Source: Thalassotalea sp. HSM 43
GTDB lineage: Bacteria; Pseudomonadota; Gammaproteobacteria; Enterobacterales; Alteromonadaceae
Direction of reading: 5' to 3'
Assembly (NCBI RefSeq): GCF_004752005.1
Contig: NZ_CP038493.1
Span: 682,001 to 746,000 of the forward strand
Length of the DNA: 64,000 nt
In this document: piece after piece, positions 52,111-62,354 of the stretch
Layout of the letters: each line of letters begins with the position of its first letter
How positions within the stretch are numbered: the first letter of the stretch is position 1
Translations under genes and position numbers: made by a program
The notes under the pieces: model-generated
What the model saw: only the letters and a program-made list of their open reading frames with translations
Databases searched by the model: none
What the model was told of the DNA's origin: nothing

Positions 52111-53040
52111 TTATCTTAGCTCGGCTGGTACCGCAAATACTGTGGTTTCTTCACGACCAGGGTTTTCCGTAACCACTTTACCGCCCATTGCTTTTAGTTG
52201 TTGCACAACTTGCGCAACCAAAATTTCAGGCGCTGAGGCACCAGCGGTAACACCAATTGAATCAGCTTGAGTTAGCCATTCTTCGTTGATATCCGATGCA
52301 CCATCAATCAAGTAAGCGGTAGTGCCCATTTTCTCTGCTAGTTCTCGCAATCGGTTTGAATTAGAGCTGTTTTTCGCGCCAACAACCAATAGTAATTCTA
52401 CTTTGGCGGCAATCGAGCGAACCGCATCTTGACGGTTTTGTGTTGCATAACAAATATCGTCTTTTCTTGGGCCTTCGATGTTAGGGAATTTTGCTCTTAG
52501 CGCATCAACAACTTCAGCGGTGTCATCGACAGATAGTGTGGTTTGCGAGCAGTAAAACAATACATCGGCATTTTTCACTTGCAGGCTTTCAACGTCGGCA
52601 ACCGATTCGACCAGGTAGATACCACCGGATTGCGATTCATATTGCCCCATAGTGCCTTCCACTTCAGGATGACCGGCATGACCTATAAGCACACATTCGT
52701 GATTTTTACGTGACGCGCGAGTAACTTCCATATGCACTTTGGTTACCAATGGACAAGTTGCATCAAATACTTTCAAGCCACGGTCTTTGGCTTCTTGGCG
52801 TACTTTTTTAGACACGCCATGAGCAGAAAAGATAACGGTATTATCATCTGGAACTTCGTGCAATTCATCGACGAAAATGGCACCACGATCTTTAAGGCCA
52901 TTAACCACAAATTTATTGTGAACCACTTCATGTCTTACATAAATTGGCGCACCAAATATATCCAGCGCACGATCAACAATACTGATTGCTCTATCAACAC
53001 CGGCGCAAAAGCCACGAGGATTTGCCAGAATGATTTCCAT
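52111..53040 (-). CDS. ispH: 4-hydroxy-3-methylbut-2-enyl diphosphate reductase
   Basis: The 309-residue protein has the three cluster-binding Cys in [17 protein letters not shown] and CYATQNRQ, plus SNSNRLRE and [10 protein letters not shown]. The [4Fe-4S] enzyme makes IPP and DMAPP in the MEP isoprenoid pathway. It is the last gene of the ileS-lspA-fkpB-ispH operon, 14 bases after fkpB. Confidence 0.96.
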   Translation of the reverse strand: MEIILANPRGFCAGVDRAISIVDRALDIFGAPIYVRHEVVHNKFVVNGLKDRGAIFVDELHEVPDDNTVIFSAHGVSKKVRQEAKDRGLKVFDATCPLVTKVHMEVTRASRKNHECVLIGHAGHPEVEGTMGQYESQSGGIYLVESVADVESLQVKNADVLFYCSQTTLSVDDTAEVVDALRAKFPNIEGPRKDDICYATQNRQDAVRSIAAKVELLLVVGAKNSSNSNRLRELAEKMGTTAYLIDGASDINEEWLTQADSIGVTAGASAPEILVAQVVQQLKAMGGKVVTENPGREETTVFAVPAELR

Positions 53041-53054
53041 AACTTGTCCTTTTC

Positions 53055-53489
53055 TTATAATACTTCGACTACATCGACAGCAAAGGTTATCTCTTGCCCA
53101 GCCAACGGATGGTTAAAGTCGACGGTTACCGCTAAATCATTGACTTCGCGAATCACGCCTGGAATTTCACCACCAGGAGCGGTAAAGGTCATAATAGCAC
53201 CAACTTCAGGCAGTGTCTCAGCGGTAAACTTTTGTCTATCAACGTAATGAATATTCTCAGGGTTCACTTCGCCAAAGGCATCGATTGCCGCCAAGGTGAA
53301 CTCTTTAGAATCACCAGCTTGAAGCCCTAACAATTGTTGTTCGAACGCTGGAGAGATACTGCTGTCTCCCAAATTTACTCGGGCAGGTTTATTATTAACC
53401 TTGGTGCTATCGGCTGCAGAACCATCCGATAACTTCATGGTAATGTGCATCAATAAACTTGAATTTTCAGCAACGATTTTATCACTCAT
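53055..53489 (-). CDS. fkpB: FKBP-type peptidyl-prolyl isomerase (SlpA)
   Basis: The 144-residue protein has FKBP/SlyD-type features: [34 protein letters not shown], the insert-in-flap VDRQKF region and [21 protein letters not shown]. It is a cytosolic prolyl isomerase and chaperone-like protein between lspA (5-base gap) and ispH. Confidence 0.93.
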   Translation of the reverse strand: MSDKIVAENSSLLMHITMKLSDGSAADSTKVNNKPARVNLGDSSISPAFEQQLLGLQAGDSKEFTLAAIDAFGEVNPENIHYVDRQKFTAETLPEVGAIMTFTAPGGEIPGVIREVNDLAVTVDFNHPLAGQEITFAVDVVEVL

Positions 53490-53494
53490 TATTA

Positions 53495-54013
53495 CTACTC
53501 TTGAGATTGAGTCTTGGACTCGGATTTTGACTTATCGTCATTTTTAAAAGCATCAATGATCATCAATGCAGCACCGACAAAAATCGCCGAATCGGCAATA
53601 TTAAATGCCGGCCAATGACTATTACCAATATAGAAATCGAGAAAGTCGATAACGTAACCGTACATAACCCGATCGATAAGGTTACCCACCGCACCACTTA
53701 AGATCAACGCAAACGCAATGGCGATCATCTTATGGTGTTTGGGTGTTTTACTCATCCAGAAAATCAGCAATATGCTCATCACGGCGGCTATCGCCGTAAA
53801 AAACCAACGCTGCCAGCCGCCTTGATCAGCCAAAAAGCTAAATGCAGCGCCTGGGTTGTGTACATAGGTTAAGTTGAACAATGGCATTACCGCGATACTT
53901 TGACGGTAATCCATGGTTGCGACAACCAATTGCTTCGATGCTTGATCGACAATCAGCATTATCAGCGCCAACCAGAGCCAGCGCAATCCTGTTTCTTTAA
54001 ATACGTTTGACAT
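53495..54013 (-). CDS. lspA: Lipoprotein signal peptidase (signal peptidase II)
   Basis: The 172-residue protein has four transmembrane helices and the catalytic aspartates in NLIDRVMYGYVIDFLDF and AFNIADSAIFVG. It cleaves prolipoprotein signal peptides after Lgt acts; several large lipoproteins here are likely substrates. It lies 25 bases after ileS. Confidence 0.96.
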   Translation of the reverse strand: MSNVFKETGLRWLWLALIMLIVDQASKQLVVATMDYRQSIAVMPLFNLTYVHNPGAAFSFLADQGGWQRWFFTAIAAVMSILLIFWMSKTPKHHKMIAIAFALILSGAVGNLIDRVMYGYVIDFLDFYIGNSHWPAFNIADSAIFVGAALMIIDAFKNDDKSKSESKTQSQE

Positions 54014-54038
54014 AAGCCTACTTCTCTATTGCCATGTC

Positions 54039-56858
54039 TTAGGCAAATTGACGTGTTTCGCCTTCACCTTCAATGTTGGTGATACAACGACCACACAAAT
54101 CAGCGTGTTGTTCATTGCTACCAACATCGTCGGTATAGTGCCAACAACGCTCACATTTGCTGCCACTTGATGCTTTAACAACAACTGACAAGCCAGCAAC
54201 TTCACTCACAAAGGCACCTTCTGGCGCTTCACCAGTAACCACGTTTGCGGCAGAGGTAATCAATACAAAACGCAACTCTTGCTCAAGCTTTTGCAATTTA
54301 GCCGCCAGCTCTTCCGATGCGTATAAGGTTACGTCCGCTTGCAAGGTCGCGCCAACAACTTCGTCACGACGCGCTTGCTCTAATGCTTTGTTGACCTCGG
54401 TACGAACAGCCAATACTTGTGTCCAGAATGCATCGTTTAGTTCAGCGTCTTGTGCTTGCTCTTGTAAACCATCGAACCAAACACCGGTAAATACAAACTC
54501 ATCACGCTCACCTGGTAATGCCGACCAAATTTCTTGTGCAGTGAACGAGGTGATTGGTGCCATCCAACGAACCATTGCTTCTGCAATTAAGAATAATGCC
54601 GATTGACAAGAACGACGCGCATGCGAGTCTTCTTTCGCGGTATATTGTCTGTCTTTGATAATATCCAGATAAAAACCACCCAGCTCTGTGGTACAGAAGT
54701 TCATTAACTTTTGCACAACCGCATGGAACTCGTAGTTGTCATAAGCGTCAACAATCTCTTGTTGCAAGCTTGCGGCTTTAGCGACAACCCAACGATCCAA
54801 GGCAACCATATCTTCAACGGCAACCATATGCTGATTTGGCTCAAAGCCATTCATATTGGCTAATAAGAAACGCGACGTGTTACGAATACGACGGTACGCG
54901 TCAGCTTGACGCTTAAAGATTTCATTCGACACGGTGATTTCTTGGGTATAGTTCACTGACGCGACCCAAAGACGTAAAATATCGGCACCCATTTTATTGG
55001 TAATTTCACTTGGCGTGACAACATTACCAAGCGATTTAGACATCTTATGACCGTTAACATCGACGGTAAAACCGTGAGTTAGCACTTCACTGTATGGTGC
55101 CTGACCAGTCATTGCCACCGATGACATCATTGATGACATAAACCAACCACGGTGTTGATCGCTACCTTCGAGGTACAGATCAGCACGCTTGTCGAACTCT
55201 TCGCGAGCCGAAACAACTGAGTAGTGCGAAACACCAGAATCGAACCAAACGTCTAAGGTATCAGGTACTTTTACATACTCATCTGAACCTTCGCCGAGTA
55301 ATTCCGCTGGTTCCATGTCAAACCACGCTTGAATGCCGCCTTGTTCAACTTTCTTCGCGACTTCTTCAATCAAGGCGATTGAATCAGGGTGCAAAGCACC
55401 GGTGTCTTTATGAACGAACAAAGCAATTGGCACACCCCAAGTACGTTGGCGTGAAATACACCAATCAGGTCGACCTTCAACCATTTTTTCGATGCGGCTT
55501 TCGCCCCAGTCTGGGATCCATTTGGTTTTGCTGATTTCTTTTAATGAATCACTACGCAAATTATTTTGATCCATACTGATAAACCATTGCGGTGTCGCAC
55601 GGAAAATAATCGGCGTTTTATGGCGCCAGCAATGTGGGTAAGAATGCTCATAAGCATGATGATGCAGCAAAGCGCCCTTTTCTATTAGGGTTTCAACGAC
55701 ATTATTATTGGCTTTAAATACGTGTTGACCACCAAATAACTCGGTATCCGGTAAATACACACCATTAGCGCCAACAGGGTTAGCCACTTCTAGGTCATAT
55801 TTACGGCCAACGTTAAAATCATCTACACCATGACCCGGTGCAGTATGTACACAACCTGTACCTGAATCAGTGGTCACGTGGTCGCCTAAAATCACTGGCA
55901 CAGTGAAATCATAAAATGGGTGTTGAACTCGAACGTTTTCAAGCGCACCACCTTTACAAAAACCTAAAGCGTGATATTTTTCTACGCCAAAACGGTCCAT
56001 GCAGTCTTTAACAAGATCTGTGGCCAAAATAAGACGCAATGGGCCTTGCTCGGTTTCTGCTTGTACCAAGGTGTATTGTAAGTCAGGGTGCACAGACACC
56101 GCGCGATTCGCTGGTAGCGTCCACGGCGTCGTTGTCCAAATGACAATACCAATTTGGCCTTCACCACGATGATCTTCTGGGTGATCGAATAAGTCCGCCA
56201 CACTGTCATCGGCATTAAATTTAACGTCAATGGCCGGTGATACTTTGTCTTTGTATTCAACTTCCGCTTCGGCTAGTGCTGAACCACAATCGGTACACCA
56301 GTGCACAGGTTTAAAACCTTGATGCAAATGACCGTTTTCAGTGATTTTACCCAATGCGCGAATGATATTGGCTTCGGTTTTAAAGTCCATGGTCAGGTAT
56401 GGATTATCCCAATCACCAAATATACCTAGACGTTTAAAGTCTTCGCGTTGACCATTTACTTGAGTCATCGCATAGTCGCGACATTTTTGACGAAACTCCG
56501 CCGAATTAAGCTTTTTACCTGGCTTGCCCCACTTTTTCTCAACAACCAATTCAATTGGTAGACCATGACAATCCCAGCCAGGAACGTATGGTGAGTCAAA
56601 ATCAGACAAGGTTTTCGCTTTAACAATAACGTCTTTAAGAATTTTGTTTACGGCATGCCCTAAGTGAATATTACCGTTAGCATACGGAGGGCCGTCATGA
56701 AGAATAAATGACTTTTTACCTTTTTTGGCGGCTCGAATTTGACCGTATAGATCTTGTTCCGCCCATGCTTGCAGCATTTTCGGTTCACGTTGCGGTAAAT
56801 TACCGCGCATCGGAAACTCGGTATCGGGTAAATTTAAGGTATGTTTGTAATCACTCAT
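54039..56858 (-). CDS. ileS: Isoleucyl-tRNA synthetase
   Basis: The 939-residue protein has a class I HIGH motif [13 protein letters not shown], a KMSKS motif [10 protein letters not shown], a CP1 editing domain, and a C-terminal zinc finger [10 protein letters not shown]...CGRCI. The length is normal for bacterial type. It lies between ribF and lspA, the conserved gammaproteobacterial order. Confidence 0.97.
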   Translation of the reverse strand: MSDYKHTLNLPDTEFPMRGNLPQREPKMLQAWAEQDLYGQIRAAKKGKKSFILHDGPPYANGNIHLGHAVNKILKDVIVKAKTLSDFDSPYVPGWDCHGLPIELVVEKKWGKPGKKLNSAEFRQKCRDYAMTQVNGQREDFKRLGIFGDWDNPYLTMDFKTEANIIRALGKITENGHLHQGFKPVHWCTDCGSALAEAEVEYKDKVSPAIDVKFNADDSVADLFDHPEDHRGEGQIGIVIWTTTPWTLPANRAVSVHPDLQYTLVQAETEQGPLRLILATDLVKDCMDRFGVEKYHALGFCKGGALENVRVQHPFYDFTVPVILGDHVTTDSGTGCVHTAPGHGVDDFNVGRKYDLEVANPVGANGVYLPDTELFGGQHVFKANNNVVETLIEKGALLHHHAYEHSYPHCWRHKTPIIFRATPQWFISMDQNNLRSDSLKEISKTKWIPDWGESRIEKMVEGRPDWCISRQRTWGVPIALFVHKDTGALHPDSIALIEEVAKKVEQGGIQAWFDMEPAELLGEGSDEYVKVPDTLDVWFDSGVSHYSVVSAREEFDKRADLYLEGSDQHRGWFMSSMMSSVAMTGQAPYSEVLTHGFTVDVNGHKMSKSLGNVVTPSEITNKMGADILRLWVASVNYTQEITVSNEIFKRQADAYRRIRNTSRFLLANMNGFEPNQHMVAVEDMVALDRWVVAKAASLQQEIVDAYDNYEFHAVVQKLMNFCTTELGGFYLDIIKDRQYTAKEDSHARRSCQSALFLIAEAMVRWMAPITSFTAQEIWSALPGERDEFVFTGVWFDGLQEQAQDAELNDAFWTQVLAVRTEVNKALEQARRDEVVGATLQADVTLYASEELAAKLQKLEQELRFVLITSAANVVTGEAPEGAFVSEVAGLSVVVKASSGSKCERCWHYTDDVGSNEQHADLCGRCITNIEGEGETRQFA

Positions 56859-56909
56859 TGAAATAATTATCCGTAGCTATTAACTATTCACTTGCATGTA
56901 ATGCCAAGA

Positions 56910-57839
56910 TTAACCTTGCTGTAGGCAAAATTGGCGTGCTTGTTCTGCATCTATGGCAATTTGTGCGGTCAAATCCGTTAGAGAGGCAAATCGTTGCTCT
57001 TCTCGTAACTTTTTCAGTAACACAACTTCTATCTGTTTACCGTACAAATTACCTTTAAAATCAAAAATATGGACTTCCAACTGTTGTCGGATGCCTCTTA
57101 CTGTTGGTCTCGAACCTATATTGGCGACACCATTATACGACTGACCGGCTATATTGGTCTGCACCACATAAACACCACTGACCGGTGATACGCAGCGTTT
57201 TAACAAGACATTTGCGGTTGGAAAACCTAAATTTCGGCCTTGTTTATCACCGTGAACCACACGGCCACGGATACTGTATTTTCGCCCAAGCATCACTTGT
57301 GCTTCTGCTAAGTCGTTTTGTTGTAACGCTTTGCGTATTTCGGTGCTGGAAATACGACATTGATGTACTTTAAAACTGGCGGTATCGGTTACGTCAAAAC
57401 CGTATTTAGAGCCTTCTCGTTGCAACATGGCAAAATCACCTAAGCGATTCTTACCAAACCGAAAATCATCACCGATGATCAGGTGTTTTACACCAAGTTT
57501 GCGTACCAATAAATCTTCGACGAACTGTTCTGCTGATTGTGCTGCAAATTTGTGATTGAAATTAACACAAATTAAGCGCTTCACGCCGAGTTCTGCCAAC
57601 AACGAATATTTATCGCGCAAACGGCTTAACCTTGCCGGTGCCATTTGCGGGTTAAATAATTCTTGAGGTTGTGGTTCAAACACCATTACGGCGGGGATCA
57701 AATTCGACTGTTGGGCTTTTTCAACCAGCGCTTCAACAACTCGCTGATGTCCTAAATGCACACCATCAAAGTTACCAATAGTTAGCACGCAGCCATTGTG
57801 CGCGTCTCGAATATTGTGGATGCCTCTAACCAGTTGCAT
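56910..57839 (-). CDS. ribF: Bifunctional riboflavin kinase / FAD synthetase
   Basis: The 309-residue protein has an FAD synthetase domain GNFDGVHLGHQ, IGDDFRFGKNRLGDF, and a riboflavin kinase domain GRNLGFPTANV, GVYVVQTNIAGQ. It makes FMN and FAD. It precedes ileS by 51 bases. Confidence 0.96.
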   Translation of the reverse strand: MQLVRGIHNIRDAHNGCVLTIGNFDGVHLGHQRVVEALVEKAQQSNLIPAVMVFEPQPQELFNPQMAPARLSRLRDKYSLLAELGVKRLICVNFNHKFAAQSAEQFVEDLLVRKLGVKHLIIGDDFRFGKNRLGDFAMLQREGSKYGFDVTDTASFKVHQCRISSTEIRKALQQNDLAEAQVMLGRKYSIRGRVVHGDKQGRNLGFPTANVLLKRCVSPVSGVYVVQTNIAGQSYNGVANIGSRPTVRGIRQQLEVHIFDFKGNLYGKQIEVVLLKKLREEQRFASLTDLTAQIAIDAEQARQFCLQQG

Positions 57840-58097
57840 TAACGTAAAAACCTGTACCTCAGTGATAGCGAAGATACTGCCTTTTAAAAGACAATATAAA
57901 TACGCCAGTAATAACCGGCGAATTATATATCAGTGTGGCGCAATAATCAGCACCTAAACGCAAGTTTGCAAAATTTTTAGAGTTTTTTTTTCGTTTGACG
58001 AAAAAGCGGCATCAGTAAAGTGGCTATTTGAGCTAATTTGACGACAAATTATTGCCTATATGCTTGTTACTTCGCAGTAATTCGAGCCGTTGCCATA

Positions 58098-59663
58098 TTA
58101 TTTACCAATAAAATGGCGTGGCCTAAGACCCAGCACAGCCGCTGCTGCAAAATAGATAACTGCGCCGGACAGGATAAGGCCAATTAAGTTGCTGACCTTT
58201 TGCCACAACGACATATCAACCCACAGGGCAAATTCCGGTGATAACCACATTAGTGCCAAGGCCATAATGGCTGCACTGATGACTAATTTGACGATGATGG
58301 TTATCGTTGCTCGGTCGATATGATAAATATCTTTCGCCGCTAAGCCTCTATATAACAAGGTTGCATTCAATGTTGCGGATAAAGCCGTCGCAATGGCTAG
58401 CCCGACATAGCCAAATACCGGTGCCAACATTAGATTGAACGCCATATTAGCTGCCATCGCTTTAACACCTATTATCACAGGGGTCTTGGTATCTTGGCGC
58501 GCGTAATAGCCTGGAGCGAGGATTTTTATGAACATAAAGCTTATTAAACCGCTCATGTAGGCGAATAACGCATAAGATACATGTAACACGTCTTGCTGCG
58601 AGAACTCACCGCGCATAAATAGCACCATAATCACGGGTTGCGCTAATACAATCAAACCCGCCATCGCTGGCCAGCCTAATAAACTCACCACTTTTAATGC
58701 CCAGCCAATGGTATCGGCAAATTGGCCAGAATCTTTGCTGGCATGTAATCTCGATAAACTCGGTAAAATGATGGTAGCAATGGCAATACCGAACAGACCA
58801 AGCGGAAACTCTAATAAACGGTCTGCATAGTAAAGCCAACTGATCGAACCGGTTATAAGGAAACTGGCAATCAAGGTATCAAGCAATAAATTAATTTGTG
58901 TCACTGATACGCCAAACAAAGCCGGGACAATAAGCTTGCGAATTTTGCTAACACCAGGATGGCGCCAACCCCATGACGGTTTCACTAATACACCTGCGCG
59001 ATACAAAAACGGCAGCTGAAACAAAAATTGACTTAAACCACCAAGAAATACTCCCCAGGCTAAGGCATAAGCTGGCTCTTCAAATTGACTGGATAGAAAT
59101 ATCGCCGCCAATATAATGCACACATTGAGCAGTACGGGTGTAAACGCTGCTGCGGCGAATTTACCTAGGGTATTAAGCACGGAACCTGCCAGCGCGGTTA
59201 AGGCAATAAACCATAAATAAGGAAAGGTAATGGTTAACAAACTTGATGCTAAGTCAAATTTAGCGGCGTTAGGGCCATCATTAAGCCAATCGACAAACCA
59301 GCCAAAGCCAAATAACGCAACCACCACAGGCGAGGCTATCATGCCAAACAAGGTGACAACCGAGACAATGACGCCTAATGTACCGCTGACTTTAGCTATC
59401 AGCTCTCTGCTTTCGTTTGTGCCATTGGCTTGATCTTGGTGCTGATATTCAGACAATACCGGCACAAAAGCTTGTGCAAATGCGCCTTCAGCAAATAATC
59501 GACGCAAGAAATTTGGGATTTTGTTTGCAAAAAAGAATACGTCGGCACCCGCACTGGTACCAATCTTGTCAGCAATAACGATATCTCTGACCAAACCCAG
59601 TACTCTTGATATGAGGGTCATAAAACTGACTATTAGGCCAGATTTAAGCAAACGCTTAGCCAA
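58098..59663 (-). CDS. murJ: Lipid II flippase MurJ
   Basis: The 521-residue MATE-like membrane protein has 14 predicted helices and the N-terminal RLLKSGLIVSFMTLISRVLGLVRD, then FFANKIPNFLRRLFAEGAFAQAFVP, as in MurJ. It flips lipid II across the inner membrane. It is divergent from rpsT and upstream of ribF by 258 bases, as in many gammaproteobacteria. Confidence 0.96.
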   Translation of the reverse strand: MAKRLLKSGLIVSFMTLISRVLGLVRDIVIADKIGTSAGADVFFFANKIPNFLRRLFAEGAFAQAFVPVLSEYQHQDQANGTNESRELIAKVSGTLGVIVSVVTLFGMIASPVVVALFGFGWFVDWLNDGPNAAKFDLASSLLTITFPYLWFIALTALAGSVLNTLGKFAAAAFTPVLLNVCIILAAIFLSSQFEEPAYALAWGVFLGGLSQFLFQLPFLYRAGVLVKPSWGWRHPGVSKIRKLIVPALFGVSVTQINLLLDTLIASFLITGSISWLYYADRLLEFPLGLFGIAIATIILPSLSRLHASKDSGQFADTIGWALKVVSLLGWPAMAGLIVLAQPVIMVLFMRGEFSQQDVLHVSYALFAYMSGLISFMFIKILAPGYYARQDTKTPVIIGVKAMAANMAFNLMLAPVFGYVGLAIATALSATLNATLLYRGLAAKDIYHIDRATITIIVKLVISAAIMALALMWLSPEFALWVDMSLWQKVSNLIGLILSGAVIYFAAAAVLGLRPRHFIGK

Positions 59664-59903
59664 AATTGCTGCTCCTTTGTTATTTTTATTAATAATTTGG
59701 TTACCAAGGCCGGTAAAGTTTCGGTTCAGGGGCCAATTATGTTAGTATCATATCCTTTGACGGGCTGGGTTAAAACCGCTATTTCATCCTAATCATCAGT
59801 TAATCGATTTTATTTAGTTAAAACGTTTGACATTGGCGGAAAAAACAGGCATATTTCGCAGCCTTAAATTATGGCTATATTATTTAAATTTTAGGAGTTC
59901 ACC

Positions 59904-60164
59904 TTGGCTAACTCTAAGTCTGCTAAGAAGCGCGCTGTCCAATCTGAGAAGCGTCGCCAACACAATGCTTCACGTCGCTCTATGATGCGTACTTACGTGA
60001 AGAAAGTTATCGCTGCAATTGAAGCTGGTAACAAAGAAGTTGCTACACAAGAAATGGTAGCTGCTACACCAATTTTAGACCGTTACGCAAGTAAAGGTTT
60101 AATCCACAAAAACAAAGCGTCTCGTGTTAAGAGTCGTTTAAATGCAAAAATCAAAGCTCTTTAA
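59904..60164 (+). CDS. rpsT: 30S ribosomal protein S20
   Basis: The 86-residue protein starts with a TTG (UUG) codon, as known for E. coli rpsT, after an AGGAGT site 5-6 bases upstream. It has the S20 sequence [20 protein letters not shown] and a helical basic body. The rare start is part of autoregulation in E. coli; the same may apply here. A terminator lies at 60192. Confidence 0.96.
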   Translation: MANSKSAKKRAVQSEKRRQHNASRRSMMRTYVKKVIAAIEAGNKEVATQEMVAATPILDRYASKGLIHKNKASRVKSRLNAKIKAL

Positions 60165-60191
60165 TTGAGTTTTTGCTAAAGTTTTTTTAGA

Positions 60192-60218
60192 AATACCGCC
60201 TTTTGGCGGTATTTTTTT
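60192..60218 (+). terminator. Terminator after rpsT
   Basis: AATACCGCC-TTTT-GGCGGTATT followed by Ts, 28 bases after the stop. Confidence 0.88.
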
Positions 60219-60399
60219 GCCTAAAAAAAGCCACCTTAAAAACCTTAAAAAAGCCCCTTAAAAGCTGTAAAAAAGTCCGTCATCCCTTTTTCCACAAGGC
60301 CTGAACTGGTGTCAGAATTTTTTACAAATCACTACTTTGCCTTTTGTTTTCATACCTATTTCGACGTCAAGTCACTAATAAGATAAGTAAAAATTATTT

Positions 60400-60415
60400 C
60401 GGAATGGATATTGCA
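60400..60415 (+). promoter_or_regulatory. Sigma-54 (-24/-12) promoter of a PEP-CTERM gene
   Basis: CGGAATGGATATTGCA: GG (60401) and GC (60413) are 10 bases apart with a TTGCA -12 box. The GC is 58 bases before the ATG at 60472. The GGAATG-ATATTGC core is shared with the next paralogue's promoter. Confidence 0.7.
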
Positions 60416-60471
60416 ACCTTTAGCCCGAGTTCCAAATTAACGGCTAAAGACAAAATTCAAGAGGAAATCTT

Positions 60472-61080
60472 ATGTTTAAAGGAAAGAATCTGATTGGTGC
60501 TATGTTGCTGCTCGTACTCTCCTCATTCGCCGCCAAGGCCAGTTACATGGCGCCTTGTGATGAAATGTATATCGGTGTTGAGCAAAGTTATGCCTGTGAC
60601 ATGGGTACCGTCAACAATGACAAACTCAATCCGCTTCAAGTCAATGTAGACATGATGTTCGGTTATGATGATTGGGAATTCCTCTCTAAAGATGAAAGCA
60701 ACTCAGGTCAGGGTCAATCAGGTACGTTCACCTTTGATCCGATGGACGGCTATGACATCATGGTTGTACTAAAAGGTGGTGCAGCAGCAAACCCAGATGT
60801 CTATGTTGGCTACTGGTTAGATTTTGAATCAGCGTATGATGCAGAATCTGACAGCTACATTTTCACTTGGGAGTCACCATTTGTTGGCCCTAATGGACCA
60901 ATTCAAGATGTTTCACACGTCAGTTTTTACGCTCGCTTGTGTGACGAAGCATCGACCACCGATGGTCTGCCAAGCAACTGTGACGGTACCAACCCACCGT
61001 CAGAAGTGCCAGAGCCTACTTCGTTACTGATTTTAGCAAGTGGATTACTGGGATTACGTTTCGCAAGAAAAAGAGTTTAA
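60472..61080 (+). CDS. PEP-CTERM sorting-domain protein (paralogue pair B, 1)
   Basis: The 202-residue protein has a signal peptide (SSFAAKASYMAPC, cleavage near residue 23), a beta-rich domain with conserved Cys (APCDEMYIGVEQSYACDMG, LCDEA, NCDGTN) and PDVYVGYWLDF, then the tail VPEPTSLLILASGLLGLRFARKR. It resembles the gene at 61507 and differs from the pair at 31-33 kb. It is an exosortase substrate by family rule. GAGGAAA lies before the ATG. Confidence 0.9.
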   Translation: MFKGKNLIGAMLLLVLSSFAAKASYMAPCDEMYIGVEQSYACDMGTVNNDKLNPLQVNVDMMFGYDDWEFLSKDESNSGQGQSGTFTFDPMDGYDIMVVLKGGAAANPDVYVGYWLDFESAYDAESDSYIFTWESPFVGPNGPIQDVSHVSFYARLCDEASTTDGLPSNCDGTNPPSEVPEPTSLLILASGLLGLRFARKRV

Positions 61081-61135
61081 TAGACTCGTCTTTATCTCCA
61101 ACGCATCTTAGGCCTTCGCCTGAAGAACCAATGAC

Positions 61136-61165
61136 AAAGAGAACAGTGATCCTGTTCTCTTTTTG
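61136..61165 (+). terminator. Terminator after the first pair-B PEP-CTERM gene
   Basis: AAAGAGAACAG-TGATC-CTGTTCTCTTT followed by Ts. The stem core (GAGAACAG) recurs in the terminator of the second paralogue. Confidence 0.82.
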
Positions 61166-61440
61166 TTTACCCTTTCAAAACAAATATCATTTTTATCTCC
61201 TTGATCCCCTACCCCTCAACGCCTTTATAAACATAGCCTGTAGCATCAACAACACCGTCAGAATAAAGATAAATCCAGCCTTAAAACAATGGCTTTAATG
61301 TAAAGTTGTTACCTTTCAATAAGATGGCTGTTAGCTGCAATTCTGATACTGACAGGCTTTTTTACACTCGAATCAAGCACCCACCGAGTCAGCAACCGAG
61401 AAACACAAATAAGACATTGAAATATAACATAAAAAAAATA

Positions 61441-61457
61441 TTGGAATGTATATTGCT
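61441..61457 (+). promoter_or_regulatory. Sigma-54 (-24/-12) promoter of a PEP-CTERM gene
   Basis: TTGGAATGTATATTGCT: GG (61443) and GC (61455) are 10 bases apart, with TTGCT at -12. The GC is 51 bases before the ATG at 61507. Confidence 0.75.
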
Positions 61458-61506
61458 TTGTTCAACTCAATTATTCAGTTAACAATAAAACCCAAGAGGC
61501 AAGGTT

Positions 61507-62124
61507 ATGTGGAAAGGAAAAAGTATAATAGGTGCCGTGTTAATACTCGCGTTTTCAGCATTCGGGGCAAACGCAAGCTACATGGCTCCATGTGAAGATA
61601 GATACATTGGTATCGAACAAAGCTTTGCATGTGATATGGGCTCAGAAACTAATGATTTCATTAAAGACCCGTTACAAGTTAACGTAGACATGATGTTTGG
61701 TTACAGTGATTGGATGTTCCTTGAGAAAGACGAAGGGGAAAATGTTCCTGCTGAGTCTGGGATGTTCACCTTTGATCCTATCGATGGTTATGACATCATG
61801 GTTGTACTAAAAGGCGGTTCTGCTGCGGATCCTGATGTTTACGTTGGCTACTGGCTTGATTTTGGCGCCGCATTCGATGAAGAGTCTGGCGACTACATAT
61901 TCACTTGGGATTCTCCTTTCATCGGTCCTAATGGTCAGATGCAAGAAGTGTCACATATCAGCTTTTACGCTCGTATGTGTAACGAAGATGAAGTAAGCAC
62001 AACAAGTGATTTACCGAGCAGCTGTGATGGTACGAACCCACCGTCAGAAGTTCCTGAGCCAACTTCACTGCTTATACTTGCAAGTGGTCTACTAGGATTA
62101 CGATTTGCGAGACGCAGAGCTTAG
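61507..62124 (+). CDS. PEP-CTERM sorting-domain protein (paralogue pair B, 2)
   Basis: The 205-residue close paralogue of the 60472 gene has the same signal peptide type, the SYMAPCEDRYIGIEQSFACD and PDVYVGYWLDF cores, FTFDPIDGYDIMVVLKGG, and a tail VPEPTSLLILASGLLGLRFARRR. The gene begins with an AAGAGGCAAGGTT ribosome site. A 12-bp tandem duplication overlaps its stop codon. The tandem pair plus similar promoters and terminators point to duplication of a whole unit. Confidence 0.9.
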   Translation: MWKGKSIIGAVLILAFSAFGANASYMAPCEDRYIGIEQSFACDMGSETNDFIKDPLQVNVDMMFGYSDWMFLEKDEGENVPAESGMFTFDPIDGYDIMVVLKGGSAADPDVYVGYWLDFGAAFDEESGDYIFTWDSPFIGPNGQMQEVSHISFYARMCNEDEVSTTSDLPSSCDGTNPPSEVPEPTSLLILASGLLGLRFARRRA

Positions 62125-62139
62125 TTAAGAGCTTAGTTA
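62116..62139 (+). repeat. Exact 12-bp tandem duplication over a stop codon
   Basis: AGAGCTTAGTTA occurs twice in tandem, spanning the TAG stop at 62122-62124 of the PEP-CTERM gene. The second copy lies fully downstream. Confidence 0.85.
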
Positions 62140-62222
62140 ACTTGTCTGAGTTCGCCGGAGCATAGCAGCGAACTCGACACAGCTTCAACTAGCCCTGACC
62201 AACTAGTTAATAGATATAGATA

Positions 62223-62255
62223 AAAAAGGAGAACAGTATCACTGTTCTCCTTTTT
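62223..62255. terminator. Bidirectional terminator between a PEP-CTERM gene and thyA
   Basis: AAAAAGGAGAACAGT-ATC-ACTGTTCTCCTTTTT, a 15-bp stem with tracts on both sides, between convergent genes. Confidence 0.88.
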
Positions 62256-62354
62256 CTTTAAGTTTTGTTTAAGCTGCTTGTTAAACGTTTTGTTAAGCAA
62301 TTTGCTAAGCGTTTGGTCAAACGATTTAAGCGAACAGAAAGCTATACGTAAAAG

